A DNA stretch of 64,000 nt, taken from the NCBI GenBank assembly GCA_902801205.1, contig CADCHE010000004.1:1-64000 (forward strand), in the 5' to 3' direction. The notes under the pieces were generated by a model that was given only the letters and a program-made list of their open reading frames with translations, did no database searches and had not been told where the DNA came from. The position numbers and the translations under genes are program-made. Source of the DNA: an uncultured Bacteroidia bacterium (lineage in GTDB: Bacteria; Bacteroidota; Bacteroidia; Bacteroidales; UBA932). Shown piece by piece: positions 1-7,464 of this stretch (position 1 is its first letter; each line of letters starts with the position of its first letter).

Positions 1-1
1 C

Positions 2-403
2 GACTACCTCAAAAAACCATTCGCCATCCAGGAACTCATCGTCCGCATCAAGGCGCTGATGGGAAAAGCCTATATGACTGAAAGACTGGAACCGGAGCAG
101 AACGAATACACCCTAGGAGATTACCGCTTCACGCCCGCATCCCAGACGCTTGAATACATCCCGAAAGGAGAAACCACGGGCCTTTCCCACCGCGAAGCCG
201 AAATCCTCCGCCGCCTCTGCCGCGCCCACGGAGAAGTCGTACCCATGCAGAACCTCCTCCTCGACCTCTGGGGCGACGACGACTTCTTCAACGCCCGCAG
301 CTTCCAGGTCTTCATCACCCGCCTCCGTGGCCACCTCTCCCAAGACCCCCGCATCCGCATCATCAACGTCCGCGGGAAAGGCTACAAGTTGACCATAGAA
401 TAG
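2..403 (+). CDS. OmpR/PhoB-family response regulator, 3' part only
   Basis: The frame is already open at the left edge, so the N-terminal receiver core is outside the window. The first visible residues, DYLKKPF, match the receiver signature in which the conserved Lys-Pro follows the phosphorylation switch. A short linker leads into a winged-helix DNA-binding domain (residues about 35-133 of the visible part) with the OmpR features SHREAEILRRL, a recognition-helix segment NARSFQVFITRLRGHL, and the C-terminal beta-hairpin VRGKGYKL. It should act in the cytoplasm as the DNA-binding partner of a sensor histidine kinase that would lie upstream. An internal ATG at 59 falls inside the receiver domain and is not a real start. 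The gene is GC-rich, in contrast to the AT-rich DNA that begins right after its stop codon. Confidence 0.93.
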   Translation, partial: DYLKKPFAIQELIVRIKALMGKAYMTERLEPEQNEYTLGDYRFTPASQTLEYIPKGETTGLSHREAEILRRLCRAHGEVVPMQNLLLDLWGDDDFFNARSFQVFITRLRGHLSQDPRIRIINVRGKGYKLTIE

Positions 404-522
404 ACCTACTTTAATATAAGCAGAGAGAGACTAATAGTCAAATAATAGTGATTTAGTGCCTCTTTAAAACAAGTTATGTTAGAGAATAATCAATGATTGT
501 TCGTTTAGTTTATTTCTTTTTG

Positions 523-530
523 TATATTTG
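523..530 (+). promoter_or_regulatory. Bacteroidota -7 box upstream of the 605 gene
   Basis: TATATTTG is an exact match to TAnnTTTG, the -7 element used by the Bacteroidota primary sigma factor. It lies 74 bases before the ATG at 605 in the AT-rich gap 404-604. I see no convincing -33 element at the usual spacing; an ATTG lies slightly too far upstream. The rest of the gap shows no gene. Confidence 0.55.
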
Positions 531-604
531 TTACTGATTCATAAGAATGGCTTTTACAATTAAGGAATCTTGTTTTTTGTCTTCTCAGTTTAGTTTCTCC
601 TAAT

Positions 605-958
605 ATGGACATTCGAATTGGTGATTTTGAGGTTTTATCCTCAGGATGTGTAACTAGTTTTAATAATCTTGACGCATTGTTTGTTATTACGGATGCTATT
701 AAAGTCAGGATTCATTTTTTATCTGATGACTCAAACAGCCAAACTATGAACGCAAGTATTAATGATAGCAGAGAGTTACAGATTAATCTTTCCAACTTTA
801 ATAATCCTCTTGGAACGGAATTTACAAATCCTATTGAAGTTGGTACTCTTTCCGGAAGGCGTCTTTTACTACATGTGAAAGTGTTGGGCATGTCTTCAAG
901 TAATAATAGAACTATAATCTATACTTGGCTTTTAGGAGGGGCTATCAACAATGGATAG
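605..958 (+). CDS. Small hypothetical protein, DUF6864-like
   Basis: 117 residues with no signal peptide or membrane segment, predicted as a small all-beta cytoplasmic protein. The pattern of a short N-terminal strand (IGDFEVLSSG), a central NFNNPLGT stretch and a following GTLSGRRLLLHVKV strand resembles what I remember of DUF6864 proteins. That is recall, not a search result. The function is unknown. The stop overlaps the start of the next gene by 8 bases, so the two are almost certainly translated together. Codons are AT-rich, unlike the response regulator just upstream. It is the first gene of an acquired-looking set that ends with a Clp-fold protease. Confidence 0.6.
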   Translation: MDIRIGDFEVLSSGCVTSFNNLDALFVITDAIKVRIHFLSDDSNSQTMNASINDSRELQINLSNFNNPLGTEFTNPIEVGTLSGRRLLLHVKVLGMSSSNNRTIIYTWLLGGAINNG

Positions 959-1319
959 TCAAGATGAGGTAAAAGTTCCCAATATGAGTTCTACAGGCGA
1001 GAATTCTCTTAATAAAACATATCCTCCATCATTAAATAAGAAGATAATAGATGCTGATCTCGAGAAAGAGCGCCTTAACAAAGAAGATAAAAGGAGTGAA
1101 AGAGGTTGGCTAGGTAAACTATTTGGCGCCGGGGTACATTCTCCAAATAATATTGCGGGATTATTAATAGTTATCCTACTCTTGGTTGCTATAGGTTATA
1201 CTTTTTTTATGCTTGTTTACTGCCCAGTTGAAACACATCATCAAGTTGTTGATTTTTGGGGGATTATTACTCCTCTTATTACATTAGCATTAGGTTATTT
1301 ATTTGGAAAGAGTTCATAA
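951..1319 (+). CDS. Small two-helix membrane protein
   Basis: 122 residues. The first 65 are charged and soluble, rich in Glu, Lys and Asn. Two hydrophobic helices follow at about residues 67-88 and 100-118, separated by a short loop containing YCPVETHH, which has possible metal-binding Cys and His residues. The start overlaps the stop of the DUF6864-like gene by 8 bases, indicating translational coupling and a joint function. I do not recognise the family. The topology (long cytoplasmic tail, two membrane helices) resembles small effector or anchor proteins found beside accessory systems, but that is only an analogy. Confidence 0.65.
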   Translation: MDSQDEVKVPNMSSTGENSLNKTYPPSLNKKIIDADLEKERLNKEDKRSERGWLGKLFGAGVHSPNNIAGLLIVILLLVAIGYTFFMLVYCPVETHHQVVDFWGIITPLITLALGYLFGKSS

Positions 1320-1428
1320 TTCCTTCATTTCATTTTGCATTGAGTCATATTTCGGATTTTGAGTCAAAAGGTCCTTTATTTGGAGGGAGAATTCTTTGAT
1401 ATACAAAATGTGATTATTGTTTTATTAA

Positions 1429-1671
1429 ATGTTCAATTGTATAGACTCTAGCACATTAATAATCAACACGACAAAAATGGATTTAAGTGATCAAGAGCGA
1501 GACCAGATCAGTAACATGTTTTCTGAGATCGGCTTTAAGGATGACGATGAGAGAGTTAATTTCTTAAATAGAAATACTTTTTCGTATCCTTACTTTCCTC
1601 AAGAACATGTAGTAACCCAAGTTAATTATCAACTCAATACCGAGATTATATGCCCAATTGGCACGAAATAG
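1429..1671 (+). CDS. Possible small hypothetical protein upstream of the protease
   Basis: 80 codons from an ATG. Residues 17-45 look protein-like, acidic and helical (LSDQERDQISNMFSEIGF), which is why I keep it. The last 22 bases overlap the start of the protease gene at 1650 in another frame. There is no recognisable family, signal or membrane segment. The N-terminal 16 residues may not be translated, because a second ATG at 1477 starts the protein-like part. It could equally be a chance open frame in AT-rich DNA. The gap 1320-1428 before it contains no clear feature. Confidence 0.35.
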   Translation: MFNCIDSSTLIINTTKMDLSDQERDQISNMFSEIGFKDDDERVNFLNRNTFSYPYFPQEHVVTQVNYQLNTEIICPIGTK

Positions 1672-2609
1672 GACAAAATATCCAGCAGATAGGCAGTCCC
1701 TATGATGTTATACGAAGGGGTTATTTAAGAGACCTTTCCGATTATACAGGAAGGAACACCATCATTTATTATTCAGGATGGCTTCAAAAACAGCACATTG
1801 AGGGTGTAGATGTTAATGATGCAGATAAAAATGGATTAATGACAGTAATCCATAAGTTGGATCGTACAAAGGGCTTAGATTTGATATTACATACTCCAGG
1901 TGGTAATACTGCTGCAACTGAATCCATTGTGGATTATCTGCATAGTATGTTTGGCCATAACATTCGTGCGATTGTTCCACAACTGGCAATGTCGGCTGGA
2001 ACTATGATTGCATGTTCCTGTAAAGAGATAATCATGGGTTTGCAGTCAAGTTTAGGTCCGATTGATCCTCAATTGAATGGTATACCTGCACATGGTATTG
2101 TTGAAGAGTTCAAAAGAGCTTACAATGAAATTAAGCAGGCATCTCTCATGGCTGCTGCTAATCCAGGGAATCCCAGTTTTATATCTGATTATCAGGCCAA
2201 AATGGCAACATGGCAGCCAATCATTGCTAAGTATTCTCCTGCGCTAATTGGCGAGTGTGAAAAAGCAATTGCATGGTCGGAAACTATGGTCAAAGAATGG
2301 TTGACTGATATCATGTTTGAAGATATGATGCCGAATGAACGTGATGTGGTAGTAAGCGCAATTATCAAAGAATTAGGCGATCACGCTATTAGTAAATCCC
2401 ATGGGCGGCATCTGTCATATCAGAAATGTGTTGATATAGGGTTGAAGATTGTAAAGTTAGAAGATGATCCGACTTTGCAAGATCTCGTTCTGTCTGTACA
2501 CCATAGTTGCATCCATACTTTAAGCTCAACTAATGCTATCAAAATAATCGAGAACCAGAATGGAATTGCGTCAATTCAAGGGGCCCAGAACATTGTCGTT
2601 CCTCGGTGA
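1650..2609 (+). CDS. SDH-family Clp-fold serine protease
   Basis: 319 residues matching the Clp/crotonase-fold serine proteases of the PF01972 (SDH) type. A first strand with LILHTPGG (residues 78-85) should form the oxyanion hole. QLAMSAGTMIA (111-121) carries the nucleophile Ser115 in the same place as in ClpP and SppA. SSLGPIDPQLNGIPA (133-147) contains the conserved Gly-Pro-x-Asp-Pro that follows. The C-terminal half is helical. Unlike SppA it has no signal peptide or N-terminal membrane helix, so it should be cytoplasmic, though it could dock on the membrane protein encoded upstream. MPNW is the usual kind of N-terminus in this family, supporting the start at 1650. It appears to be the catalytic gene of the AT-rich 605-2609 set. 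Confidence 0.85.
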   Translation: MPNWHEIGQNIQQIGSPYDVIRRGYLRDLSDYTGRNTIIYYSGWLQKQHIEGVDVNDADKNGLMTVIHKLDRTKGLDLILHTPGGNTAATESIVDYLHSMFGHNIRAIVPQLAMSAGTMIACSCKEIIMGLQSSLGPIDPQLNGIPAHGIVEEFKRAYNEIKQASLMAAANPGNPSFISDYQAKMATWQPIIAKYSPALIGECEKAIAWSETMVKEWLTDIMFEDMMPNERDVVVSAIIKELGDHAISKSHGRHLSYQKCVDIGLKIVKLEDDPTLQDLVLSVHHSCIHTLSSTNAIKIIENQNGIASIQGAQNIVVPR

Positions 2610-2754
2610 TGATAGAGATAGATATGTGCAAATGAAAAACTGAAACAAAGAGACATACAAACCACTCATTTGAAGTTATTAGAGGTTGGTTTTTGTTTGT
2701 ATATAATACATACATTATTATTTAATGCACTGATAATCAATGCACTATACTATC

Positions 2755-2805
2755 TTTAACGAGGAAGAGTATTGATTTGATAATCAAAATAGTTATGCAA
2801 AAGCC
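2755..2805 (+). repeat. Terminator-flank repeat, copy 1
   Basis: The block starts TTTAACGAGGAAGAGTATT, continues through an imperfect palindrome (TTGATTTGATAATCAA, 2773-2788) and ends AGTTATGCAAAAGCC, running straight into a terminator hairpin. A related block with the same beginning (TTTAACGAGGA) and the same end (AAGTTATG then AAAAGCC plus a hairpin) occurs at 5538-5608. The order and the link to a hairpin are conserved while the middle differs. It may be a cassette end or the remains of an integration site. Confidence 0.5.
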
Positions 2806-2828
2806 GTGGATGACTCCACGGCTTTTTT
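2799..2828. terminator. Strong bidirectional intrinsic terminator
   Basis: A perfect stem of AAGCCGTGGA (2801-2810) and TCCACGGCTT (2815-2824) with a TGAC loop is flanked by A and T runs, so it works on both strands. It separates the plus-strand protease gene ending at 2609 from the minus-strand lipoprotein gene whose stop is at 2827. That coding sequence ends one base from the T run. Confidence 0.85.
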
Positions 2829-3561
2829 ATCTATTCCAGGTGGGCCTGTTGAAATCGGATTCCAAAGCATTGGACCGGGTGACTGTTCCATCGTCACTGA
2901 TGCGGATGAAATAGTATCCTCCCGGGCTATTACCATTCTCATCAATCATATCTATGGCGTGGGAAGACATCACAAAAGTGCTCCGGGAGATTCGATTGGA
3001 TTCTATAGAATCAAACAAGCCATAGCCTTCGCAAGCCAATTGTACAGATCCTACCACAGAGTTATCTTTCACTATGAGAGCAAAAGCATCGTGATATCCA
3101 ACTTGTTCCTCATTCACTACTGTGTAGATAAAGCAATCCAAAGAATCTGATACATCCAGAGTCCCACAGTATTCGTACACTTCATCTGAATTAATTAGCA
3201 TTTCAACCCATTCCCCTCTGCTTTTGTTCAAGTGAGAATCGTAATGGTTGACGTGGTCCAGACTCAGGAATTCCTTCAATACTTCTCCTCTGATTTTAAT
3301 GCCCTTCGGCATCTTGAAAACCATATTATCGCCAACAAGACGATACCCCCAATCTTTGAAAGGCCAACCCTTCAAAGGCTTTCCATTTTTTGACAAGAAC
3401 CCCTGAAGTTTCTCACCAACCTTGTCGAAATCTTCTGTTGCAACCTGTTCCTTTGAAACAGTCTCTGTTATTATCTCCTTATGCTGCCTCTTGGGCACAC
3501 AAGAACACGTATAGGATAATAGCAAAACCGTCAACAGTATGATAATTAGTTTTCTGAACAT
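2827..3561 (-). CDS. Hypothetical lipoprotein
   Basis: 244 residues. The N-terminus MFRKLIIILLTVLLLSYTCSC is a type II signal peptide with a Cys pair at its end, so the mature protein should be lipid-anchored in the envelope. The rest is soluble and mixed alpha/beta with no motif I recognise. It is a single gene on the minus strand inside the AT-rich island. The upstream gap 3562-3721 contains copies of the island repeats but no clear -7 box on the minus strand. No function can be assigned. Confidence 0.75.
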   Translation of the reverse strand: MFRKLIIILLTVLLLSYTCSCVPKRQHKEIITETVSKEQVATEDFDKVGEKLQGFLSKNGKPLKGWPFKDWGYRLVGDNMVFKMPKGIKIRGEVLKEFLSLDHVNHYDSHLNKSRGEWVEMLINSDEVYEYCGTLDVSDSLDCFIYTVVNEEQVGYHDAFALIVKDNSVVGSVQLACEGYGLFDSIESNRISRSTFVMSSHAIDMIDENGNSPGGYYFIRISDDGTVTRSNALESDFNRPTWNR

Positions 3562-3697
3562 ATCAGTACAAAGTTATGCAATCCGCATCAATTCTCAAAA
3601 TGAGTGATACAGGCAGCCCATCAGGGAAGTCATTTGTGATAATTGGTGTCAGTCGTGGAATCTAAGCCAGTCTCGGGCTTTGGGACTATCCCTGAAA

Positions 3698-3713
3698 GAG
3701 GAGGAATAGTAAA
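3698..3713 (+). repeat. Island repeat GAGGAGGAATAGTAAA, copy 1
   Basis: One of three exact copies of this 16-mer within 3 kb; the others are at 5731 and 6571. Just before it, GGACTATCCCTG at 3683-3694 matches a second repeated element seen at 6480-6490. Here the downstream sequence is the 3' end of a minus-strand gene, so the element cannot be a promoter for a plus-strand gene in this copy. Confidence 0.6.
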
Positions 3714-3721
3714 TAATCTTA

Positions 3722-4216
3722 CTAAAAATTGAATCGAACACCTAATCCGTCTTGCGATACTTGAGGAGTAACTCCAGAAGGAAGGATGGCAGAATTAATA
3801 TCGTTGGTAAGGTCACGAACTGTATTCGAAGCGGAAACTGTTTGATATACTCCATAGCCAGACCAGGCCAAACCGCCTATGATAAATGGAAATCCTCCCG
3901 GTGATACACATCCTCCTTTTTCAAAAGCCTTAACCTGCAGCCAACCGAAGACCCCCGCCAATGCTAATCCTGCCCCCAAATTAATAAAACCTCGTTTATA
4001 AGTCTTCTGAGCTTTCAGGTATTGTGAATACATAGTTTCACCGTTACCGATCCTTGATAATAGAATCTTATTAACTTCGTCATTGGCCAGTTTCTCTCCA
4101 TTCTGATAAATTCGTGTGGCTCTGGAATAATATGACGAATCTACCCTTGTAGCGAATTGCGCCCAAGAAACAAAAGGTATCAACAGAAGGGTAAACAGAA
4201 TCAGACAACGTTTCAT
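3722..4216 (-). CDS. Hypothetical secreted or membrane protein
   Basis: 164 residues with a clear Sec signal peptide (MKRCLILFTLLLIPFVSWAQ, cleavage after WAQ). About residues 75-130 form two glycine-rich hydrophobic segments (INLGAGLALAGVFGW and FPFIIGGLAWSGYGVYQ), as seen in small Bacteroidota membrane proteins predicted by the same gene neighbourhoods. The start is only 5 bases after the stop of the frameshifted outer-membrane gene, so the two form an operon and the product probably supports the same envelope structure. No family recognised. Confidence 0.72.
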   Translation of the reverse strand: MKRCLILFTLLLIPFVSWAQFATRVDSSYYSRATRIYQNGEKLANDEVNKILLSRIGNGETMYSQYLKAQKTYKRGFINLGAGLALAGVFGWLQVKAFEKGGCVSPGGFPFIIGGLAWSGYGVYQTVSASNTVRDLTNDINSAILPSGVTPQVSQDGLGVRFNF

Positions 4217-4221
4217 GGCTC

Positions 4222-5329
4222 TTAATGTGTCTTACAAAACTTCGGGGCAATACCCACGCCTATGTTGATGCTGTAGCCGGAATAATCTGCAATTCTTTCT
4301 CTTGTGATGTATAATCGGCCTCTCAATTGAATGTCTGTAAGTTTCCTGTGAAAAAGGTTCCAAATGCTGGACAAACAATAGTCAGCACTGAGGCCAGCCA
4401 GGAATTGAGGGCAAGAAAAGGATTGTAGGTTTTCTGCGGGATAGAAAGACATATTAATAATGCCCGCCCCTATAAAAGGTCGAAGTTGAAAACGGGGTTT
4501 ATCAACAATGATATAATCAAGCAAACCATAGTACTTGATATCCTCACATCTGGCACCAGCCGGGTATGACTGGTTATTGTATGTGAATGATTCTTTGCTT
4601 TGAAGCCAATCTCCAGTCTGCTGGAATGATAAACCGGCAGAAAGGCCGAAACGGGAATACCCGGCTGATAATTCTACTGCCATGAATGGGACCGGACTGG
4701 GGAGCAGGTGGGAAATCCCACCCAGGCGGAAAGAACACTGGTAGTATGTACGGAGGAAATAGGACAAACTTTTTCTTTTCGGGAATCGAGATATCCTGAT
4801 AAGGCATCCCTATCCCCGACAATTGATCCGAAACTATAGCCCTCAGTGAGTCCACGACACGCTCATTCTCCCCATTAAGCGTCAACTCCGAAAAGAATCT
4901 GGCGGCAGTTGCGAGGCTATCCCTGTAATTATTCATAGCCGACTTCAGGTTCCCATAAAGGTTCGCCTCACGCTCGACTTTTCGGCAATAGAATTCCGAG
5001 AGGTCAAACTTTAATTGCTCATACTTCAGTTTCAGTGGGGTTCTGGCATCGACCCTAATCCAAGACTCTGTGGGAATGAAGATATTCCTGATATCAGAGT
5101 ACTTGATTTTGAGCCAGGGCATTTCCGAAGACCGAAATAAGCGGGTGTTCTCCAACCATTGAATGGAACTGTTTGAAGCTCTGTCGGAATTTGCCTCAGA
5201 CACAATAAAATCCGATAAGGTCAGACCACGAGAATTCCATTCAAGTGGGCTGGTGGATGGTTGAGCGAACGCTCGAATTGTTGTTGTCAACAATCCAACT
5301 ATGAAGAGAACTAATCCACGTTTATTCAT
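4222..5329 (-). pseudogene. Outer-membrane beta-barrel protein split by a frameshift
   Basis: Two overlapping frames together look like one gene. The upstream frame (5329 to 4574) has a signal peptide (MNKRGLVLFIVGLLTTTIRA) and about 180 credible residues ending near ISIPEKKK. After that it turns into an unlikely Pro/Arg-rich tail. The downstream frame (4767 to 4222) starts without a signal and reads as alternating amphipathic strands of an outer-membrane barrel (GYSRFGLSAGLSFQQ, FQLRPFIGAGIINMSF), ending SINIGVGIAPKF. The switch needs a +1 step near 4770, in the purine run gaaaagaaaaag on the coding strand. A one-base insertion or a sequencing error would explain it. The start is supported by the context AGCCAGGAATG, nearly identical to that of the gene at 8283. 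Confidence 0.7.
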
Positions 5330-5537
5330 TCCTGGCTAATTTATAATAATCATTCTAAATGACTATCCAATTACAAATATAGTAAAAAGTTGCTGCTTTG
5401 AAAAGGAAACTATCTAAATAGAAATGGGATAGGGTGGTATCTCAGCTTGCCTCAGGCTTTCCCTGTGGCTATCCCAAGCCCCTAAATGCACTTGTAACTA
5501 TCAGAAAATCAGTAACTTACAACAATTGCGCCCTATG

Positions 5538-5608
5538 TTTAACGAGGAGGAATATTAACAGATTTCTCAGTTAATCTATACTGAAAATCAATAAGTTATG
5601 AAAAAGCC
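5538..5608 (+). repeat. Terminator-flank repeat, copy 2
   Basis: It begins TTTAACGAGGAGGAATATTAA and ends AATAAGTTATGAAAAAGCC before a hairpin, matching both ends of the block at 2755-2805 but with a longer middle. No plus-strand gene lies upstream for this terminator to serve, so this copy looks like the remnant 3' end of a lost gene or cassette. Confidence 0.45.
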
Positions 5609-5631
5609 TGGGATAGTTCCCTGGTTTTTTT
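5601..5631 (+). terminator. Terminator-like hairpin without an upstream gene
   Basis: AAAAAGCCTGGGA and TCCCTGGTTTTTTT pair with one T-T mismatch and one G-T pair around a TAGT loop, followed by seven T. Its position after a gene-free stretch suggests the gene it once ended has been lost. Confidence 0.5.
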
Positions 5632-5730
5632 GTACCCCAAAATGGTGTAAAAATGGGGCTGTAAATGGACATTTTGAGGTACTCACTATCCATTTATTTC
5701 CCTACGAAAGAGGAAATCCTCTTGAAAAAA

Positions 5731-5776
5731 GAGGAGGAATAGTAAAGAATGATATCGTAGAAAACCGTTATCTTTG
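5731..5776 (+). promoter_or_regulatory. Repeat plus -7 box upstream of the 5798 gene
   Basis: An exact GAGGAGGAATAGTAAA (5731-5746) is followed 22 bases later by TATCTTTG (5769-5776), a TAnnTTTG box. The ATG at 5798 is 21 bases further on. The same pairing, with an 18-base gap, precedes the gene at 6617, suggesting that both genes share a promoter architecture or arrived with the same upstream segment. Confidence 0.6.
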
Positions 5777-5797
5777 TAAGTAGAATCCTCTGTTTGT

Positions 5798-6433
5798 ATG
5801 ACATTTCTTAAAAGGCTCATCCAAAACATGACTGCACTGGTGAAAGCATCGGGGCCGAAGGAGACTGTTGTGCCGGACGAACTGATCAAGCATTATCCTG
5901 AGCCTTCGGAGAGGTTACAAGGACTCTTGCTCAAAGCTCCCAGTACGGGCAAGATGTTGTACCAATACTTTCAGCACAGAGACATTTCGATGGATTGGAA
6001 GTACTGGGCGACAGATTTACTGGAGAATGGGATTGAGACCCCTGGTATTATTCAGTTGGCAGGGGAAGATTTGGATATGTTTCCTACTGAGTTTACTGAG
6101 CTCCTTGACACTGTTTTCAAAGAACTTGATGTAGAGATTAATCAGGAGACAGCGTATTGTTCGTATACAATGAGCATTGCCGAGGAAGTGATTCGAGGGG
6201 AAAGGACGGCACGAAGTGGCTTTGAGATTCTGTCCAGAGCTGCCATTGATACTGATTACCAGGAGCCATTCTATGATTTCTATTTCTGGCTGGATTGTAT
6301 TGATGAAATAACCTGCTATACAGTGAAAGGAAGTGGCTTGCGGATGGACAATGTAAATGAATGGATGCACCAGTTTTTCGAGAAACTCATCGAGGCCAAT
6401 GAAAAGTATTGCCCTACTTTCTATCAGGGATAG
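5798..6433 (+). CDS. Hypothetical cytoplasmic protein
   Basis: 211 residues, acidic, mostly helical, no signal peptide or membrane helix. I do not recognise the family. The size, acidity and aromatic-rich C-terminal half (EPFYDFYFWLDCID, WMHQFFEKL) resemble immunity-type or other orphan proteins carried by accessory cassettes, but no toxin partner is present. It is preceded by the repeat and -7 box pair. Its stop codon lies inside CAGGGATAGT (6425-6434), one arm of a 10-base inverted repeat whose other arm is ACTATCCCTG (6481-6490). Confidence 0.7.
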   Translation: MTFLKRLIQNMTALVKASGPKETVVPDELIKHYPEPSERLQGLLLKAPSTGKMLYQYFQHRDISMDWKYWATDLLENGIETPGIIQLAGEDLDMFPTEFTELLDTVFKELDVEINQETAYCSYTMSIAEEVIRGERTARSGFEILSRAAIDTDYQEPFYDFYFWLDCIDEITCYTVKGSGLRMDNVNEWMHQFFEKLIEANEKYCPTFYQG

Positions 6434-6510
6434 TAATATACGAATAACATTGTCTGTTGTGGGCTCATGGTAAGCCTCAGACTATCCCTGCGGCTATCCA
6501 GAGTTTTTTT
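6425..6510 (+). terminator. Long-loop inverted repeat with T run after the 5798 gene
   Basis: CAGGGATAGT (6425-6434, overlapping the stop codon) is exactly complementary to ACTATCCCTG (6481-6490), with 46 bases between, and a run of seven T follows at 6504-6510. The second arm belongs to the GCCTCAG-CTATCC element (6474-6499) also present at 5449-5475. It could end transcription, but the long loop is unusual for a simple terminator. Confidence 0.4.
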
Positions 6511-6570
6511 AGCACAGATGTAAATTATCGATAATAAGACACTAAACCACAATCACGCCATTCCTGGAAC

Positions 6571-6612
6571 GAGGAGGAATAGTAAAATAACAGTTGAAAA
6601 ACAGTATCTTTG
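6571..6612 (+). promoter_or_regulatory. Repeat plus -7 box upstream of the 6617 gene
   Basis: The third exact GAGGAGGAATAGTAAA (6571-6586) is followed by TATCTTTG (6605-6612). The ATG at 6617 comes only 4 bases after the box, so a transcript from it would be nearly leaderless. Confidence 0.55.
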
Positions 6613-6616
6613 TGAT

Positions 6617-7330
6617 ATGAAGAAATTGTTTATCCTCATTGCATTGTTCGTTTCGGTTCAGAGTTTTGCTCAAATCGAAACAGACACCCATGTATTCTGG
6701 CAGCCTGGGGCCAAATTGACATTTGATATGTTTCAAGGTGCTGCCCCGGATTCTGCCTATGTAAAAAAGCTGATAGATCTTAATATCTACCATGAGATTG
6801 CCACTGGTTTGTGGGGTGTTCTCGATCTACCAAATTCAAAGCGCGCTTGGTTAAGGGGGAAGAAGATGGAGAAATATTATTTCTGTGCGGCAATGGAAAA
6901 GGGCAAATCCTTCTTCATCGTCAAGGACAGTACAGAGTTGAAGTATGCACAATTAATATGGGATATTTGTGAACTTGCAACACGCATTTCCAGAAGAAAC
7001 CTTGATCAGTTTGTGTCTTCCTTGAATGAAGGATTGGAAAAACCTGCCAATGGTGGTGCCTCAATTCAATATATGACTTGCCTGAATGATGGCCGGCAGT
7101 TTGGCAGGGAGGTAACCCATGCTCTCTTTGACAAGGTCATTACAACGCACAACGAGCAAGAGTATCTTAAATTCAGAACCCAGATAGACAGTCTTCTTCA
7201 AGAATTGGAAGACTATGCCACTACAGAACAGGAGATAAAAAGATTTATCTCCCATACTCCCGATGAAGGTTATATGCTCGCGCCCACACTTCAACCTGAT
7301 TTCAAAGACAGAGGGACCATTCGATACTAG
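6617..7330 (+). CDS. Hypothetical secreted protein
   Basis: 237 residues with a standard Sec signal peptide (MKKLFILIALFVSVQSFAQ). The mature part begins IETDTHVFWQPGAKLTFDMF, an opening often seen in secreted Bacteroidota proteins of unknown function. It has no lipobox, so it should be periplasmic or exported. The C-terminal 70 residues are helical and charged. No catalytic motif such as HExxH is visible. It lies alone on the plus strand behind a repeat-linked promoter and converges on the minus-strand gene ending at 7465. Confidence 0.72.
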   Translation: MKKLFILIALFVSVQSFAQIETDTHVFWQPGAKLTFDMFQGAAPDSAYVKKLIDLNIYHEIATGLWGVLDLPNSKRAWLRGKKMEKYYFCAAMEKGKSFFIVKDSTELKYAQLIWDICELATRISRRNLDQFVSSLNEGLEKPANGGASIQYMTCLNDGRQFGREVTHALFDKVITTHNEQEYLKFRTQIDSLLQELEDYATTEQEIKRFISHTPDEGYMLAPTLQPDFKDRGTIRY

Positions 7331-7464
7331 TCCAACGGGATATTCCTTTGGAGACGTCAAATCGTGTCGGCGAATCCTGGCCTGCCCGATACTACCCAAA
7401 GTGACCATGCCATCATATCTAACAAGTAATCCAAGTCTTCTTAGATTAGGAAGATACCGTTTAC

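Larger units (their letters stand above)
5330..5797. other. 468-base gene-free stretch with repeats
   Basis: Divergent region between the minus-strand operon starting at 5329 and the plus-strand gene at 5798. It holds a GGGATAG/CTATCCC inverted pair (5426-5432 and 5469-5475), one copy of the GCCTCAG-CTATCC element (5449-5475), a degenerate GAGGAGGAATA copy (5544-5558), the second terminator-flank block (5538-5608), a hairpin with a T run (5601-5631), one exact GAGGAGGAATAGTAAA (5731-5746) and a -7 box (5769-5776). A 25-codon ORF at 5667-5744 ends in Glu-Glu-Glu-stop formed by the repeat and is probably chance. Confidence 0.6.

Noticed and set aside
4755..4785. Programmed -1 frameshifting at the outer-membrane gene
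   Set aside because: The join needs a +1 (or -2) step, and the run lacks the A-AAA-AAG type slippery site in the right frame; a mutation or base-call error is simpler.
5667..5744. 25-codon ORF ending in Glu-Glu-Glu-stop
   Set aside because: The end is formed by the repeated 16-mer, whose other copies are not at the end of similar frames.
5598..5783. 61-codon frame in the island gap
   Set aside because: Runs through a terminator hairpin, the 16-mer repeat and a -7 box, so it is not a gene.
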